Source: Promicromonospora iranensis
Lineage (GTDB): Bacteria > Actinomycetota > Actinomycetes > Actinomycetales > Cellulomonadaceae
Length of the DNA: 64,000 bases
Direction of reading: 5' to 3'
Assembly: GCF_028994805.1 (NCBI RefSeq)
Contig: NZ_JAJQQP010000015.1
Coordinates: 1-64,000, forward strand
A model generated the notes under the pieces. That model was not told the DNA's origin. It saw only the letters and a list, made by a program, of their open reading frames with translations, and made no database searches. Positions 24,669 through 33,100 of this stretch are shown piece by piece. The first letter of the stretch is position 1. Every line of letters starts with the position of its first letter. Position numbers and translations under genes: made by a program.

Positions 24669-25192
24669 CGCTCGACCCTCGCACCGTGACCGACGAGCAG
24701 GTCGGCACCAAGCTGCGTGACGCCGCGGTCGACCCCCGGGCCGACGACTTCCTGCCGCCCACGAACGCGGGCGAGCCGGGCGAGCTCGGCAACCCGCACG
24801 GCCCGACCGTGATCTCCCCCGAGATCCACGGCTCGCAGGGCATGCACCCGATCACCCCGGGCGACGTGTCCGGCACGGCCGCTACGCAGGAGGCGGCGGA
24901 GACGTCGCACATGATGGCGTTCCAGGGCGAGATCGCGTCCCTGGCCGTCACCCCGGCCGCGGCCTCGGTCGTGGCCGGCGCCACCGAGCAGCTGACGGCC
25001 ACCGCCACGCTGCTCGACACCACGACCACCCAGGTCGTCACCGGCGACACGGAGTGGACGACGTCGGACGCCGCGGTCGCGACCGTGGACGCGGCAGGCC
25101 TCGTGACCGCCGTGGCCGCTGGCTCGGCGACCATCACCGGCGCCTACCGCGGCGAGACCGACACCGCAGCCATCACCGTCACGGCTGCCTGA
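24665..25192 (+). CDS. Ig-like (BIG2) domain head decoration protein
   Basis: A 175-aa protein: an extended N-terminal half, then one bacterial Ig-like group 2 domain from about residue 97 (LAVTPAAASVVAGATEQLTA, DGLVTAVAAGSATIT-type ending). Ig-like domains on phage capsid proteins are thought to make weak carbohydrate contacts. Location among the head genes suggests a capsid decoration protein. A strong hairpin follows the stop. Confidence 0.8.
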   Translation: MTLDPRTVTDEQVGTKLRDAAVDPRADDFLPPTNAGEPGELGNPHGPTVISPEIHGSQGMHPITPGDVSGTAATQEAAETSHMMAFQGEIASLAVTPAAASVVAGATEQLTATATLLDTTTTQVVTGDTEWTTSDAAVATVDAAGLVTAVAAGSATITGAYRGETDTAAITVTAA

Positions 25193-25196
25193 GACC

Positions 25197-25224
25197 GCGC
25201 GGGCGGACTTCCCTCCGCCCGCGC
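25197..25224 (+). terminator. Hairpin after decoration gene
   Basis: GCGCGGGCGGA (25197-25207) pairs perfectly over 11 bp with TCCGCCCGCGC (25214-25224), loop of 6 nt, 4 bp after the stop. No U tract, so it may reduce rather than end transcription. Confidence 0.6.
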
Positions 25225-25231
25225 CCAGCTT

Positions 25232-25351
25232 GGTGGGCGGGCGTCAACGCGCGCCGGCAAACCCACGTGAAACTCGCGCGAAGGTGTGGGCAGGGGCTTT
25301 CTCTAGCCGGTCTTTCGGGCCCTGCGACGACCCCTCCTGCGCCCGCCCACC
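25232..25351 (+). other. Long-range paired noncoding element
   Basis: GGTGGGCGGGCG (25232-25243) is exactly complementary to CGCCCGCCCACC (25340-25351). The intervening 96 nt include an inner stem (GCAGGG at 25290 with CCCTGC at 25320). The region lies between genes, has no ORF of its own and ends 18 bp before the next start. It may be a structured leader controlling the connector genes. Confidence 0.45.
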
Positions 25352-25369
25352 AATACCCCGGAGGTGCCC

Positions 25370-25795
25370 ATGGTCCTCGTCTACGCCGCCGAGGCCGACC
25401 TGGCCGAGGCCCCCTGGTCGATCAGTCCCGCGCCGGCCAACGCCGGGAAGCTGCTGCTCCACGCCTCGCTGCTCGTGGCCAAGGAGACCCGTAGCGCCCT
25501 GTACGCCACGGACACCGAGGGGTACCCGAGCAACACGGTGGTCCGTGCCGCATTCCGCGACGCGACGTGCGCCCAGGTCGACGCCTGGGTCGCCGCCGGG
25601 ATCGACCCGACCGCCGCCGGCGCCGGACAGTCCGGTGTCGTCGCGGCCAAGAAGTACGGGCCGCGCGACGTGCAGTACGCGACGTACGAGCGCGACGCCA
25701 AGCAGCGCGGCTACCTCACCACCCACCTCGCCGACACGGCCGTGCAGATCCTGGCCGCCCTCGGCCTGTGCAAGTCCGTGGCGGCGCAGGGATGA
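25370..25795 (+). CDS. Head-tail adaptor (connector)
   Basis: A 141-aa protein in the position of HK97 gp6-like adaptors, largely helical, with a long N-terminal helix pair. ATG 25370 lies 5 nt after GGAGG. It is expected to sit under the portal ring. Assignment rests on gene order and size. Confidence 0.7.
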   Translation: MVLVYAAEADLAEAPWSISPAPANAGKLLLHASLLVAKETRSALYATDTEGYPSNTVVRAAFRDATCAQVDAWVAAGIDPTAAGAGQSGVVAAKKYGPRDVQYATYERDAKQRGYLTTHLADTAVQILAALGLCKSVAAQG

Positions 25796-26106
25796 GCATC
25801 TTCGCCGAGTGGGAGAACCAGGCGGTCACGATCCGCGCCCTGACGGGCTCGGGCGGCATGGGCAACGTCTACGCCCCGGCCGTCGAGGTGGGGGCCCTGG
25901 TGGACGAGTCCTCGCGACTCGTGCGCGGGCCCGACGGCGCCGAGGTCGTGTCCACCGCGACCGTCTACTGCCCGGTCGGCACCGTCGCGCCGCCCGGCTC
26001 GCTCGTGCAACTGCCCGGCGAGGACGTCGAGCGGCAGGTCATCACCAGGAGCCAGCCGAAGACCGGCGACCCCGACCTGGACGGCGTGGATCTCGCACTC
26101 GAGTAG
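25792..26106 (+). CDS. Head-tail stopper
   Basis: A 104-aa, mostly beta protein in the order adaptor, stopper, tail-completion seen in siphoviruses (SPP1 gp16/HK97 gp7 position). It plugs the connector channel until the tail joins. Overlaps the adaptor gene by ATGA. Confidence 0.65.
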   Translation: MSIFAEWENQAVTIRALTGSGGMGNVYAPAVEVGALVDESSRLVRGPDGAEVVSTATVYCPVGTVAPPGSLVQLPGEDVERQVITRSQPKTGDPDLDGVDLALE

Positions 26107-26115
26107 GAGGCCGCC

Positions 26116-26448
26116 ATGGTCATGTCTGCTGCCGAGATGAAGAGGCTCGCCCGCGAGGCCATGGCCGAGGGCCTGACCCTGCAGGCCGAGCGGCACCGCG
26201 CCGTCGCGACACCCAAGACGCCGAAGGAGTACGGCGACCTGCGCAGCGCGCACACCGTCGACCCGGCCACCCCGGACGACCTGCTGGCGACGGTCACCAA
26301 CGACCTGCCGTACGCCGCCAAGCAACACGAGGACCTGACGCTGCGGCACGACGACGGGCAGGCCAAGTTCTTCGAGCTGGCGTCCGCGGAGATCGAGGGC
26401 GAGGCCCAGGAGATCATGGCGGCCGCCATCCGCCGCCGGCTGGGCTAG
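26116..26448 (+). CDS. Tail-completion protein, HK97 gp10-like
   Basis: A 110-aa protein. The pattern with DLRSAHTVDP, PYAAKQHEDLTLRHDDGQAK and a C-terminal helix is typical of HK97-gp10/minor capsid proteins at the head-tail junction. GAGG upstream. Its TAG stop shares CTAG with the convergent minus-strand gene. Confidence 0.72.
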   Translation: MVMSAAEMKRLAREAMAEGLTLQAERHRAVATPKTPKEYGDLRSAHTVDPATPDDLLATVTNDLPYAAKQHEDLTLRHDDGQAKFFELASAEIEGEAQEIMAAAIRRRLG

Positions 26449-26648
26449 TCCTCGCGGCGCTGCGCCGGCTGCCGCAGGTACTTTACGGCCGCGGCGACGA
26501 ACACCGCCAGCACGCCCAGGAACAGCAGGAACACGGGCGTGGTCCACCCGACGGCGAGCAGCACGTCCTCGGACACGATCATCGCCGCCACGAGCAGCAC
26601 CCAGGCGGCGACAGGGCCCCAGATGGCCCACCTCTTCCAGTTCTTCAT
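26445..26648 (-). CDS. Minus-strand two-pass membrane protein within tail genes
   Basis: A 67-aa protein with two hydrophobic segments (about 11-27 and 31-55), a basic N-terminus (MKNWKRW) and a basic tail, predicting both ends in the cytoplasm. It fills a 254-bp gap with no plus-strand gene. Its stop overlaps the neighbouring stop in CTAG, as in two other certain convergent pairs in this window. No ribosome site is obvious. Small membrane morons often act in superinfection exclusion; no direct evidence here. Confidence 0.5.
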   Translation of the reverse strand: MKNWKRWAIWGPVAAWVLLVAAMIVSEDVLLAVGWTTPVFLLFLGVLAVFVAAAVKYLRQPAQRRED

Positions 26649-26702
26649 GTCCGCATGGTCGCGCGCCCGCACGCACGGCGCCAGGAATTCGGGGGGTGAT
26701 CC

Positions 26703-27110
26703 GTGAAGGACTCCGAGCTGATCGTGGCGCTGGCGCAGATTCTCGACGCAGCCGACGTCGGCGTGTGGAACCCCGCCGGGACTGTCGGCGCCAACGACGT
26801 GGCCATCTTCTACGGCCAGCTGGGCACCACCCCGAACCAGGCCGTGGGCATCACCCGCTACGGCGGCACCGGCGCCCTGACGAACGACAGCCACCGCGGC
26901 GCCCGCCTGGTCCAGGTCCGGGTGCGCGGCAAGCCGGACGACACCAAGTCGGCCGACGACCTCGCCGACGCGGTGGACGCCGTGCTGGCCCGCATGCCCC
27001 GCACGCAGGGGCTCTCGTCCGAGTGGGCATCCGGCCCGCTTCCTCTCGGCGCAGATGGCAACCGCCGCACCGAGCTGACCCTGAACTATCTCGTCACCCC
27101 GGAGGGCTGA
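26703..27110 (+). CDS. Tail terminator protein
   Basis: A 135-aa protein at the position just before the major tail gene. N-terminal helix, then alternating beta strands (VAIFYGQLGTT, RLVQVRVRGKP) and a helix (LADAVDAVLARM) give the alpha/beta pattern of tail-terminator proteins. GTG 26703 follows a GGGGGTGAT stretch. Confidence 0.72.
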   Translation: MKDSELIVALAQILDAADVGVWNPAGTVGANDVAIFYGQLGTTPNQAVGITRYGGTGALTNDSHRGARLVQVRVRGKPDDTKSADDLADAVDAVLARMPRTQGLSSEWASGPLPLGADGNRRTELTLNYLVTPEG

Positions 27111-27113
27111 CCC

Positions 27114-27629
27114 ATGTACGACTCCACACTCCCCGACACCGCCGAGTACGCCCGCCGGTACGAGCACCTGATCGACATCTGGGGCGCGAACCTGACGACA
27201 CCGGCGTTCATCACGATCCGCCGCGCCGACCAGGTGGTGAAGACCTTCACGCCGGTCCTGGACAACGCCCAGACGAACGACGACCTCGGCTCGACGAACC
27301 AGGACGTCTCGGCGTGGAACTGGACCCTGGCGTTCCGGGTCATCCCCGCGCGCGTCAAGGCCACCCAGGAGCTGGTGGACGAGTACGAGATCCTCGACGC
27401 CGCCGTCGGCGACGCTGTCGGCACGGACGCCGTCGTGCGGGTGCGGTTCTACCACGCTCCGAAGGAGGGCACGGTGGGCGACCCCCGGGGCGCCTGGGAG
27501 GGTCTGGCCACCGTGGCCATCGCCCCCGTCGACGACGGCCAGACGGAGCGCTGGGCCGTCACCCTGACCGGCAAGGGCCCAGCCACGCGCCTGGCCGGCA
27601 ACCCGTTCGTCGGCCGGGTTCCCGCCTGA
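27114..27629 (+). CDS. Major tail tube protein
   Basis: A 171-aa beta-rich protein (VIPARVKATQELVDEYE, VRVRFYHAPK, EGLATVAIAPV) of suitable size immediately before the G/GT frameshift genes. It polymerises around the tape measure to form the tail tube. It shares a base with the following ATG (TGATG). Confidence 0.82.
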   Translation: MYDSTLPDTAEYARRYEHLIDIWGANLTTPAFITIRRADQVVKTFTPVLDNAQTNDDLGSTNQDVSAWNWTLAFRVIPARVKATQELVDEYEILDAAVGDAVGTDAVVRVRFYHAPKEGTVGDPRGAWEGLATVAIAPVDDGQTERWAVTLTGKGPATRLAGNPFVGRVPA

Positions 27630-28186
27630 TGGAGCTCTCCGGCCTGACCGAGTTTCTCGGTGCCGTCGAGGCCAAGGACTCGATCACGCTGCCGTGGCGC
27701 GGGGAGAAGTACGTCATCCCCGCGCCTGGGCCCGCGCGGCGTCTGCGGTGCGCGGGCCTCCTGGCCGCGCTCGGCAGGCCCGACGGTGCCGAGCGGGAGG
27801 CAGCTGTCGCGGATGCGATCGGCGACGAGGCGCAGGACGTCCTGATATTCGGCGAGGACGTCGCGGCCCGCATGGAGGCCGACGACGTGCCGATCCCCGT
27901 GCGCTCCCACCTGGCCACCGTCGCGCTGGTGGCGTGGGTGCAGGGCGAGGCGGCGGCACAGCGGTACATCGACGCCGCGGCAGCCGGTGAGAAGGGCCCA
28001 AAAGCGAAGGCGCCCTCGAAAGCGCCGAGGACTGGGACGAGGTCGGACGCGGCAAGTACGACGAAGAGACCGGCCTCTACGAGTGGTACGAGGCCCCGCC
28101 GGAGCGCGTCGCCCAAGCCGGCGGCAAAGGCCCCGGACGCGCCGTCGACTGGTGGGACATCCTCACCCGCTGGCCCCTCGTCGTAG
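27629..28186 (+). CDS. Tail assembly chaperone G (zero-frame product)
   Basis: A 185-aa zero-frame product. Residues 1-125 are the conserved-type helical domain (ELSGLTEFLGAVEAKDSI, VALVAWVQGEAAAQRYIDAA). Beyond the slippery site at codons 124-125 the frame becomes low-complexity Lys/Pro/Ser/Thr and is probably only weakly constrained. It binds and solubilises the tape measure with the GT fusion during tail assembly. Confidence 0.85.
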   Translation: MELSGLTEFLGAVEAKDSITLPWRGEKYVIPAPGPARRLRCAGLLAALGRPDGAEREAAVADAIGDEAQDVLIFGEDVAARMEADDVPIPVRSHLATVALVAWVQGEAAAQRYIDAAAAGEKGPKAKAPSKAPRTGTRSDAASTTKRPASTSGTRPRRSASPKPAAKAPDAPSTGGTSSPAGPSS

Positions 28187-28317
28187 CCGACCTCGCGGCG
28201 ATCTACCGACTGATGCCCGCGCAGATTTTCGACCAGCCATGGCCGTCGCTGCGCGGACTGATCTTCCGCCTCCTCGCCGAGCCGGACTCACGCCTGCGCA
28301 AGGCCCTCGGGGGGTGA
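27629..28317 (+). CDS. Tail assembly chaperone GT (-1 frameshift fusion)
   Basis: A -1 slip at CCCAAAA (27997-28003) joins the first 125 codons to a 104-codon open stretch in the -1 frame that ends at TGA 28315-28317, giving about 229 aa. The T part reads like a real chaperone domain (EDWDEVGRGKYDEETGLYEW, VDWWDILTRWPLVVADLAAI, PAQIFDQPWPSLRGL). It has no start codon of its own and stops 4 bp before the tape-measure ATG, the classic siphovirus arrangement. Confidence 0.9.
27997..28003 (+). other. Slippery heptamer for -1 frameshift
   Basis: C CCA AAA in the G frame fits X XXY YYZ exactly; after slipping, the tRNAs read CCC AAA. It is the only suitable heptamer seen near the switch point between the two coding frames. 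A GC-rich stretch follows but no clear pseudoknot was identified by eye. Confidence 0.88.
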
Positions 28318-28321
28318 CCGC

Positions 28322-30958
28322 ATGTCGCTAGTCGTCTCCGTCCTGGAGTCGCAGTTCACCGGTGACCCGAAGGGCTTCGACCAGGTCGCCGACCACGTCG
28401 AGACCCGCAGCAAGCAGCTGGAGAACGCCAAGCCGAAGGTCCAGGTCGACGGCGACGTCCAGGACGTGCTGGCCAAGATGGGCCAGGTCGACGACGAGGG
28501 CAACAAGCTCGCGACGCGCGACTATGACCCGAAGATCGACGCCGACATCACCAAGGCCGAGGGCAAGGTCGGCGACATCTCGCGCGAGCTCGAGGTGCTC
28601 GAGCGCCTGGAGACCTCGCCCGAGGTCGACGCCGACATCGCCAAGGCGGAGGCCAAGCTCGGCACCGCGCAGCAGCGCCTGCGCGCGCTGGAGGGTCTGC
28701 GCGCCGAGATGGTGGTGGACGCCGACACGGCGCCCGCCGAGCAGGCGCTGGACGACGTGGCCAACAAGGCCGCCGACGCCGGCGCCGACGGCGGTGGCCG
28801 GTCGGGCAAGAACATGGCCGATGGGATCGTGGCCGCGCTGGTCAGCATCCCGATCGCGGGTGCCCTGGTCGCCATCGCGAAGGCCGCCGGGGACGCCGTC
28901 GTGCAGGGCTTTCAGGAGGGCCTGGCCGTCGAGGTGCGGGCGGACCGGCTCGCCGCCACGACCGGCCTGGACGAGGCCACTGTCGGGCGCCTGGGGCAAG
29001 CGGCGGGTGAGGCGTACGCCCAAAATTGGGGCGAGTCCATCGAGGCCAACATGGACACGGCACGCGCCGCGATCCAGTCCGGCCTCCTGGACCCGCAGGC
29101 GACCGAGCGAGACGCGCAGGCGATCATCGAGTCCCTGTCTGGCGTGTCCGACATCCTGGGCGAGGAAATCCCGCGCGTCACCCGGTCGGCGCAGCAGCTC
29201 CTGCGCACGGGCCTCGCGAAGGACGCCGAGCAGGCATTCGACATCATCGTCAAGGGCCAGCAGGCCGGTCTGAACGTGTCCGAGGACTGGCTCGACACGC
29301 TCGACGAGTACTCCATCCAGTGGCAGAAGCTCGGCCTCGAGGGCGGTGACGTGCTCGGCCTCCTGTCGCAGGGCGTGCAGGCCGGCGCCCGCGACACCGA
29401 CATCGCAGCGGACGCCTTCAAGGAGTTTGCGATCCGCGCGGTCGACGGGTCGGACCTCACGAAGGAGGGCTTCGACGCGATCGGCCTGTCCGCCGCGGAC
29501 ATGTCCAGCGCGATCGGCAAGGGCGGGAAGACTGCCCGCGACGCACTGGACCTGACGCTCGATGGGCTACGTGCCATCGAGGACCCGGTCAAGCGGGACG
29601 CCGCGGCGGTGGCTCTGTTCGGCACCCAGGCCGAGGACCTGGGCGCCGCACTGTTCGCGATGGACCTGGACACTGCCGCCAAGGGGTTCGAGGACCTGGA
29701 CGGAGCGGCAGCCAACGCCCTGAGCACCCTCGGTGGCAACACGGCGGGCACGATCGCCATGGCCCAACGCAATATCGAGGTCGCCGCCGACGGCATCAAG
29801 GGCGCCCTGGCGAATGCGTTCGCGCCACAGATCGAGGGGTTCGCGACCTTCGTGTCGGAGAACCGCGAAGCCGTCGTCACGTTCCTGTTCGACGCAGCCA
29901 ACGGGGCGATCGACTTCGGTCGCGCGATCGTCGAGGGGACGGCCGCAGGCACGGAGGCGCTCGGCGACTTCGGCGGGTCGCTCGTCCCCCTGATCGACGG
30001 GCTGGCCGACATGGCCGTCGCCGTCGACAAGGCGCTGCCCGGCGACCAGGAATCCAAGGCTTTCCGGGAATGGGCGGACGGCGCCGTCGAGAACCTCTGG
30101 AAGTTCGACAAGGGCACCGAGGTGTCGGCAGAGGCGATCCGCAAGAACCTCATCGAGAACGGGCTCGACCCTGCCCAGGACAAGCTGAACGACCTGGGCT
30201 CGGGCCTGATCGATAACGCCGCTCTGTCGGACGCCACGAACCGGCTGGCCGGCGAGATCTCCGGCGTCGGGTACGCGGCCGACGGCTCGCAGCTGCAGGT
30301 CAAGCTGCTCAACGGCCAGTTCGACACGACCACCAGGGCGGGCAAGCGCCTGGATGGCCAGGTCCGGGCGGTGCGCGACGGCCTCTACGAGCAGGTGTCC
30401 GCGGCGGCCGCAGCCGGCGAGGGCCAGAAGGAGCTGCGCGGGCGCGTGGCGTCCGCCCGGGCGGCGTTCGTGGACCAGATGACGGCCATGGGTCTGACCG
30501 GCGCCGAGGCGAACCGCCTGGCCGACAAGTACGGGCTCATCCCGGAGAAGGTCCTGACCGAGGCCAACCTCCAGGACAACGCCTCCGCCAAGGCGCGGGG
30601 GATCAAGGGTGAGATCGACGCCATCCCGTCGCAGAAGACCGTCACGATCACCTCGATCCTCGAGGTCATCGGGGAGGGGCCGTCGCAGTACGTGACGAAG
30701 CGCGCGTCGGGCGGCCCTGTCGGTCCTGAGTACGGCACGGTCCTCGTCGGCGAGGAGGGGCCGGAGCTGGTCCGGTTCGCGCAGGCCGGGACGGTCGTGC
30801 CGGCCGCGCAGACGGCGGCGCTCATGTCGTCGGGCGGGAACGCCACGCCGTCGTCGAGGACCTACAACGCGAACGTCTACAACTACGGCGGCGACGCCGC
30901 GGTCCGGTCGGTCACGCGCGCCCAGCGCCGCGCCGAGCTGCTCGAGCTGTGGAACTAG
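28322..30958 (+). CDS. Tape measure protein
   Basis: An 878-aa protein, the longest phage gene and the one that sets tail length. Residues 1-150 are charged heptad-like helices with repeated VDADIxKAE-type units, about 175-200 are hydrophobic (IVAALVSIPIAGALVAIAKA), the middle resembles TP901-type tape measures, and the C-terminus carries GGPVGPEYGTVLVGEEGPEL, a common tape-measure ending motif. ATG lies just after the T stop. Confidence 0.94.
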   Translation: MSLVVSVLESQFTGDPKGFDQVADHVETRSKQLENAKPKVQVDGDVQDVLAKMGQVDDEGNKLATRDYDPKIDADITKAEGKVGDISRELEVLERLETSPEVDADIAKAEAKLGTAQQRLRALEGLRAEMVVDADTAPAEQALDDVANKAADAGADGGGRSGKNMADGIVAALVSIPIAGALVAIAKAAGDAVVQGFQEGLAVEVRADRLAATTGLDEATVGRLGQAAGEAYAQNWGESIEANMDTARAAIQSGLLDPQATERDAQAIIESLSGVSDILGEEIPRVTRSAQQLLRTGLAKDAEQAFDIIVKGQQAGLNVSEDWLDTLDEYSIQWQKLGLEGGDVLGLLSQGVQAGARDTDIAADAFKEFAIRAVDGSDLTKEGFDAIGLSAADMSSAIGKGGKTARDALDLTLDGLRAIEDPVKRDAAAVALFGTQAEDLGAALFAMDLDTAAKGFEDLDGAAANALSTLGGNTAGTIAMAQRNIEVAADGIKGALANAFAPQIEGFATFVSENREAVVTFLFDAANGAIDFGRAIVEGTAAGTEALGDFGGSLVPLIDGLADMAVAVDKALPGDQESKAFREWADGAVENLWKFDKGTEVSAEAIRKNLIENGLDPAQDKLNDLGSGLIDNAALSDATNRLAGEISGVGYAADGSQLQVKLLNGQFDTTTRAGKRLDGQVRAVRDGLYEQVSAAAAAGEGQKELRGRVASARAAFVDQMTAMGLTGAEANRLADKYGLIPEKVLTEANLQDNASAKARGIKGEIDAIPSQKTVTITSILEVIGEGPSQYVTKRASGGPVGPEYGTVLVGEEGPELVRFAQAGTVVPAAQTAALMSSGGNATPSSRTYNANVYNYGGDAAVRSVTRAQRRAELLELWN

Positions 30959-30968
30959 GAGGTCTCGC

Positions 30969-31919
30969 GTGAACCCCTACGTTCTGGCTTCGGTTCGGCC
31001 GCCGGTCGTCACCCCGGTGCGTACGCCTGACGTGATCATGTGGCTGGAGTCGCTGGACGGGTCGCAACGTGTCGACCTGTCCAGCGGCCCGGTCCGCTGG
31101 CGAGCGGATGCCACAGGCCTCGGCGTGCCACCGGTGGAGGTGCTCACCGGCACCTCGCCCGGCATGGCCGGCGCCACCGTCGAGGACGTCTACACCACGG
31201 AGCGCGACGTGCTCCTGCCCGTGACCGTCGGCGGCCGCAACTGGGTCGAGACCTGGGGCGCGATCGAGCGGCTGCGCGAGATCACCGACCCCACCAACGG
31301 TGTCGGCCCTGACGGGAACTTCCGCCTGGTGGCCGCTTCCCCGAACGGCACGCGACACCTGGACCTGACCTATCGCGGCGGGCTCGAGGATGACGGGCAG
31401 CCATCGCAGGTGCGGCAGAACCGGGTCCTGGACCTGGTGGCCGTGATGCCGTTCGCCCAGGAGCCCACCGAGGAGGACGCCGAGTTCCGGCTGATCTCCA
31501 CACCGCGCCCGTTCCTGTCGGCGAGCACGGGCACGAGCCGCCCCTGGGGCACGCTCGCGATCACCGCGTCCGGGCGCCTCAACGGTGCCACGCCCGTCGA
31601 CCTCCTGTCCGCGGTCCCCCTGTTCCCCACGCTGGAGATCGTCGGACCTGGCACCTCGGTGCTGCTGGTCGGGTCCAACGGCCTGCGCATCGAGGTGCCT
31701 CTCGGCCTGGCTTCGGACGAGACCATGCGCATCGTCACCGACCCGCGCCGGCCGAGCATCCGCGTGAACGGGGTACTCGCTGCCGGCCGCGTGGCCCTCG
31801 GTTCCCGCTACGAACCGTTCGGCAAAGGCACGACCACGATCACGGCGACGATCCCCGGTGCCACCGCGGCGACTCGGCTGCGCATGACGTGGCGCGGACT
31901 GCACAGGGGGCTCTGGTGA
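30969..31919 (+). CDS. Distal tail protein
   Basis: A 316-aa beta-rich protein directly after the tape measure, the place of Dit-like/minor tail proteins. It has an N-terminal barrel-like region and a C-terminal domain with a galectin-like strand pattern. It should form the hub joining tube to baseplate. GTG start behind GGAGG. Confidence 0.78.
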   Translation: MNPYVLASVRPPVVTPVRTPDVIMWLESLDGSQRVDLSSGPVRWRADATGLGVPPVEVLTGTSPGMAGATVEDVYTTERDVLLPVTVGGRNWVETWGAIERLREITDPTNGVGPDGNFRLVAASPNGTRHLDLTYRGGLEDDGQPSQVRQNRVLDLVAVMPFAQEPTEEDAEFRLISTPRPFLSASTGTSRPWGTLAITASGRLNGATPVDLLSAVPLFPTLEIVGPGTSVLLVGSNGLRIEVPLGLASDETMRIVTDPRRPSIRVNGVLAAGRVALGSRYEPFGKGTTTITATIPGATAATRLRMTWRGLHRGLW

Positions 31920-33100
31920 CCTGGCGCATCACGCCCCGCGACGCCGACCTCGGCCGCACGCACGCTCAGCTCGCGGGCTGGACCGAGCTCGAGCTCGTCG
32001 AGCGGTACAACCAGCCGTGCACCTGGGTGCTGGAGGGCCCCTCGTCCGTGCTCCGCGTGTTCACCGCGGGTACCGGCTGCATCCTGCACGACGGCGACTA
32101 CCAGGTCGCCTCCGGGCAGGCCCGCCTCTTCGACCGCCGCACCGAGTACGCCGGCAACCGGCTCCAGGACACGATGACGGTCGGGTTCGTCGAGGACACG
32201 CGCGACCTGTGGACGCGGCTGTGCTACCCGGACCCGGCCCACCCCCTGACCTCGACGCCGAGCACGTTCGCCACCGCGTACGACACGCGCACGGACTCCC
32301 GCGAGGACCTGATCCTGGGCTACACCGCGGACAACCTCGGCCCGGACGCCCTCGTGGCCTCCCGGCGCCTCGCACAGCTCGTCCTGCCGGTGTCCCTGGG
32401 GCGCGGCGGGACGACGACGCGCAAGGCCCGCATGGAGAAGCTGGGCGACCTCGTGGCCGGTCTGGGCGAGGGCTGGGGCCGGGTGCGCATCGTGCACGAC
32501 GAGGCGACCGGCACGCCGCGGCTCCTGATGAAGATCGACACTGTCCAGGACCTGTCAGCCGACGTCGTCTTCGGGTCCCCCGGGGTCGCCCGCGCGGCCG
32601 GCTACTTCAAGAGATGGGGCTACACGCTCGCGGACCCCGAGATGACCGACGCGATCGGCTTCGACGCGAACGAGAAGGTCGCGCGCCAGGCCACGCGCGT
32701 GAGCTCGGCCGCCGCGATCTCGCTGTGGAAGCGCCGCACCGAGGTGCTGGTCGACCAGAGCGAGACCGACGACACCGCCCAGATCCTCGACGCCCTCAAC
32801 GAGAAGCTCGCCGAGGGCGCGACTCCGACGTCGGTGGAGTTCACCGTCTCGGCCGGCGGGGACCTGCGCTACCGCCGCGACTACAACGTCGGCTCCCGCG
32901 TCGGCGTCGAGATCCCCGACCTGCCCCACGAGGTCTCGGACAACACGATCCGCGAGGTCATCACGAAGGTGCGCCGCGGCGAGTCGGGCAAGCCGTCGCT
33001 GGTCATCGGCACACCAGGCGCGGAGCGGCGCTCGAACAAGGGCGCCGCGCGCCTGAACAAGGCGCTTCTGCGCATCGCGAAGATGGAAAGGAGCCGCTGA
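31916..33100 (+). CDS. Baseplate hub protein, Gp37-like
   Basis: A 394-aa protein of the type often annotated as siphovirus ReqiPepy6 Gp37-like: an N-terminal WTELELVERYNQPCTWVLEG segment, central FVEDTRDLWTRLCYPDPAHP, and a C-terminal region with VSAGGDLRYRRDYNVGSRVG followed by a basic tail. Probable tail-associated hub. GTG 31916 overlaps the preceding stop. Confidence 0.82.
   Translation: MTWRITPRDADLGRTHAQLAGWTELELVERYNQPCTWVLEGPSSVLRVFTAGTGCILHDGDYQVASGQARLFDRRTEYAGNRLQDTMTVGFVEDTRDLWTRLCYPDPAHPLTSTPSTFATAYDTRTDSREDLILGYTADNLGPDALVASRRLAQLVLPVSLGRGGTTTRKARMEKLGDLVAGLGEGWGRVRIVHDEATGTPRLLMKIDTVQDLSADVVFGSPGVARAAGYFKRWGYTLADPEMTDAIGFDANEKVARQATRVSSAAAISLWKRRTEVLVDQSETDDTAQILDALNEKLAEGATPTSVEFTVSAGGDLRYRRDYNVGSRVGVEIPDLPHEVSDNTIREVITKVRRGESGKPSLVIGTPGAERRSNKGAARLNKALLRIAKMERSR

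Noticed and set aside
28004-28186. C-terminal 61 residues of the zero-frame G protein as a functional domain
   Set aside because: Low-complexity Lys/Pro/Ser/Thr sequence opposite the well-formed T domain in the -1 frame; probably a by-product of the overlap.
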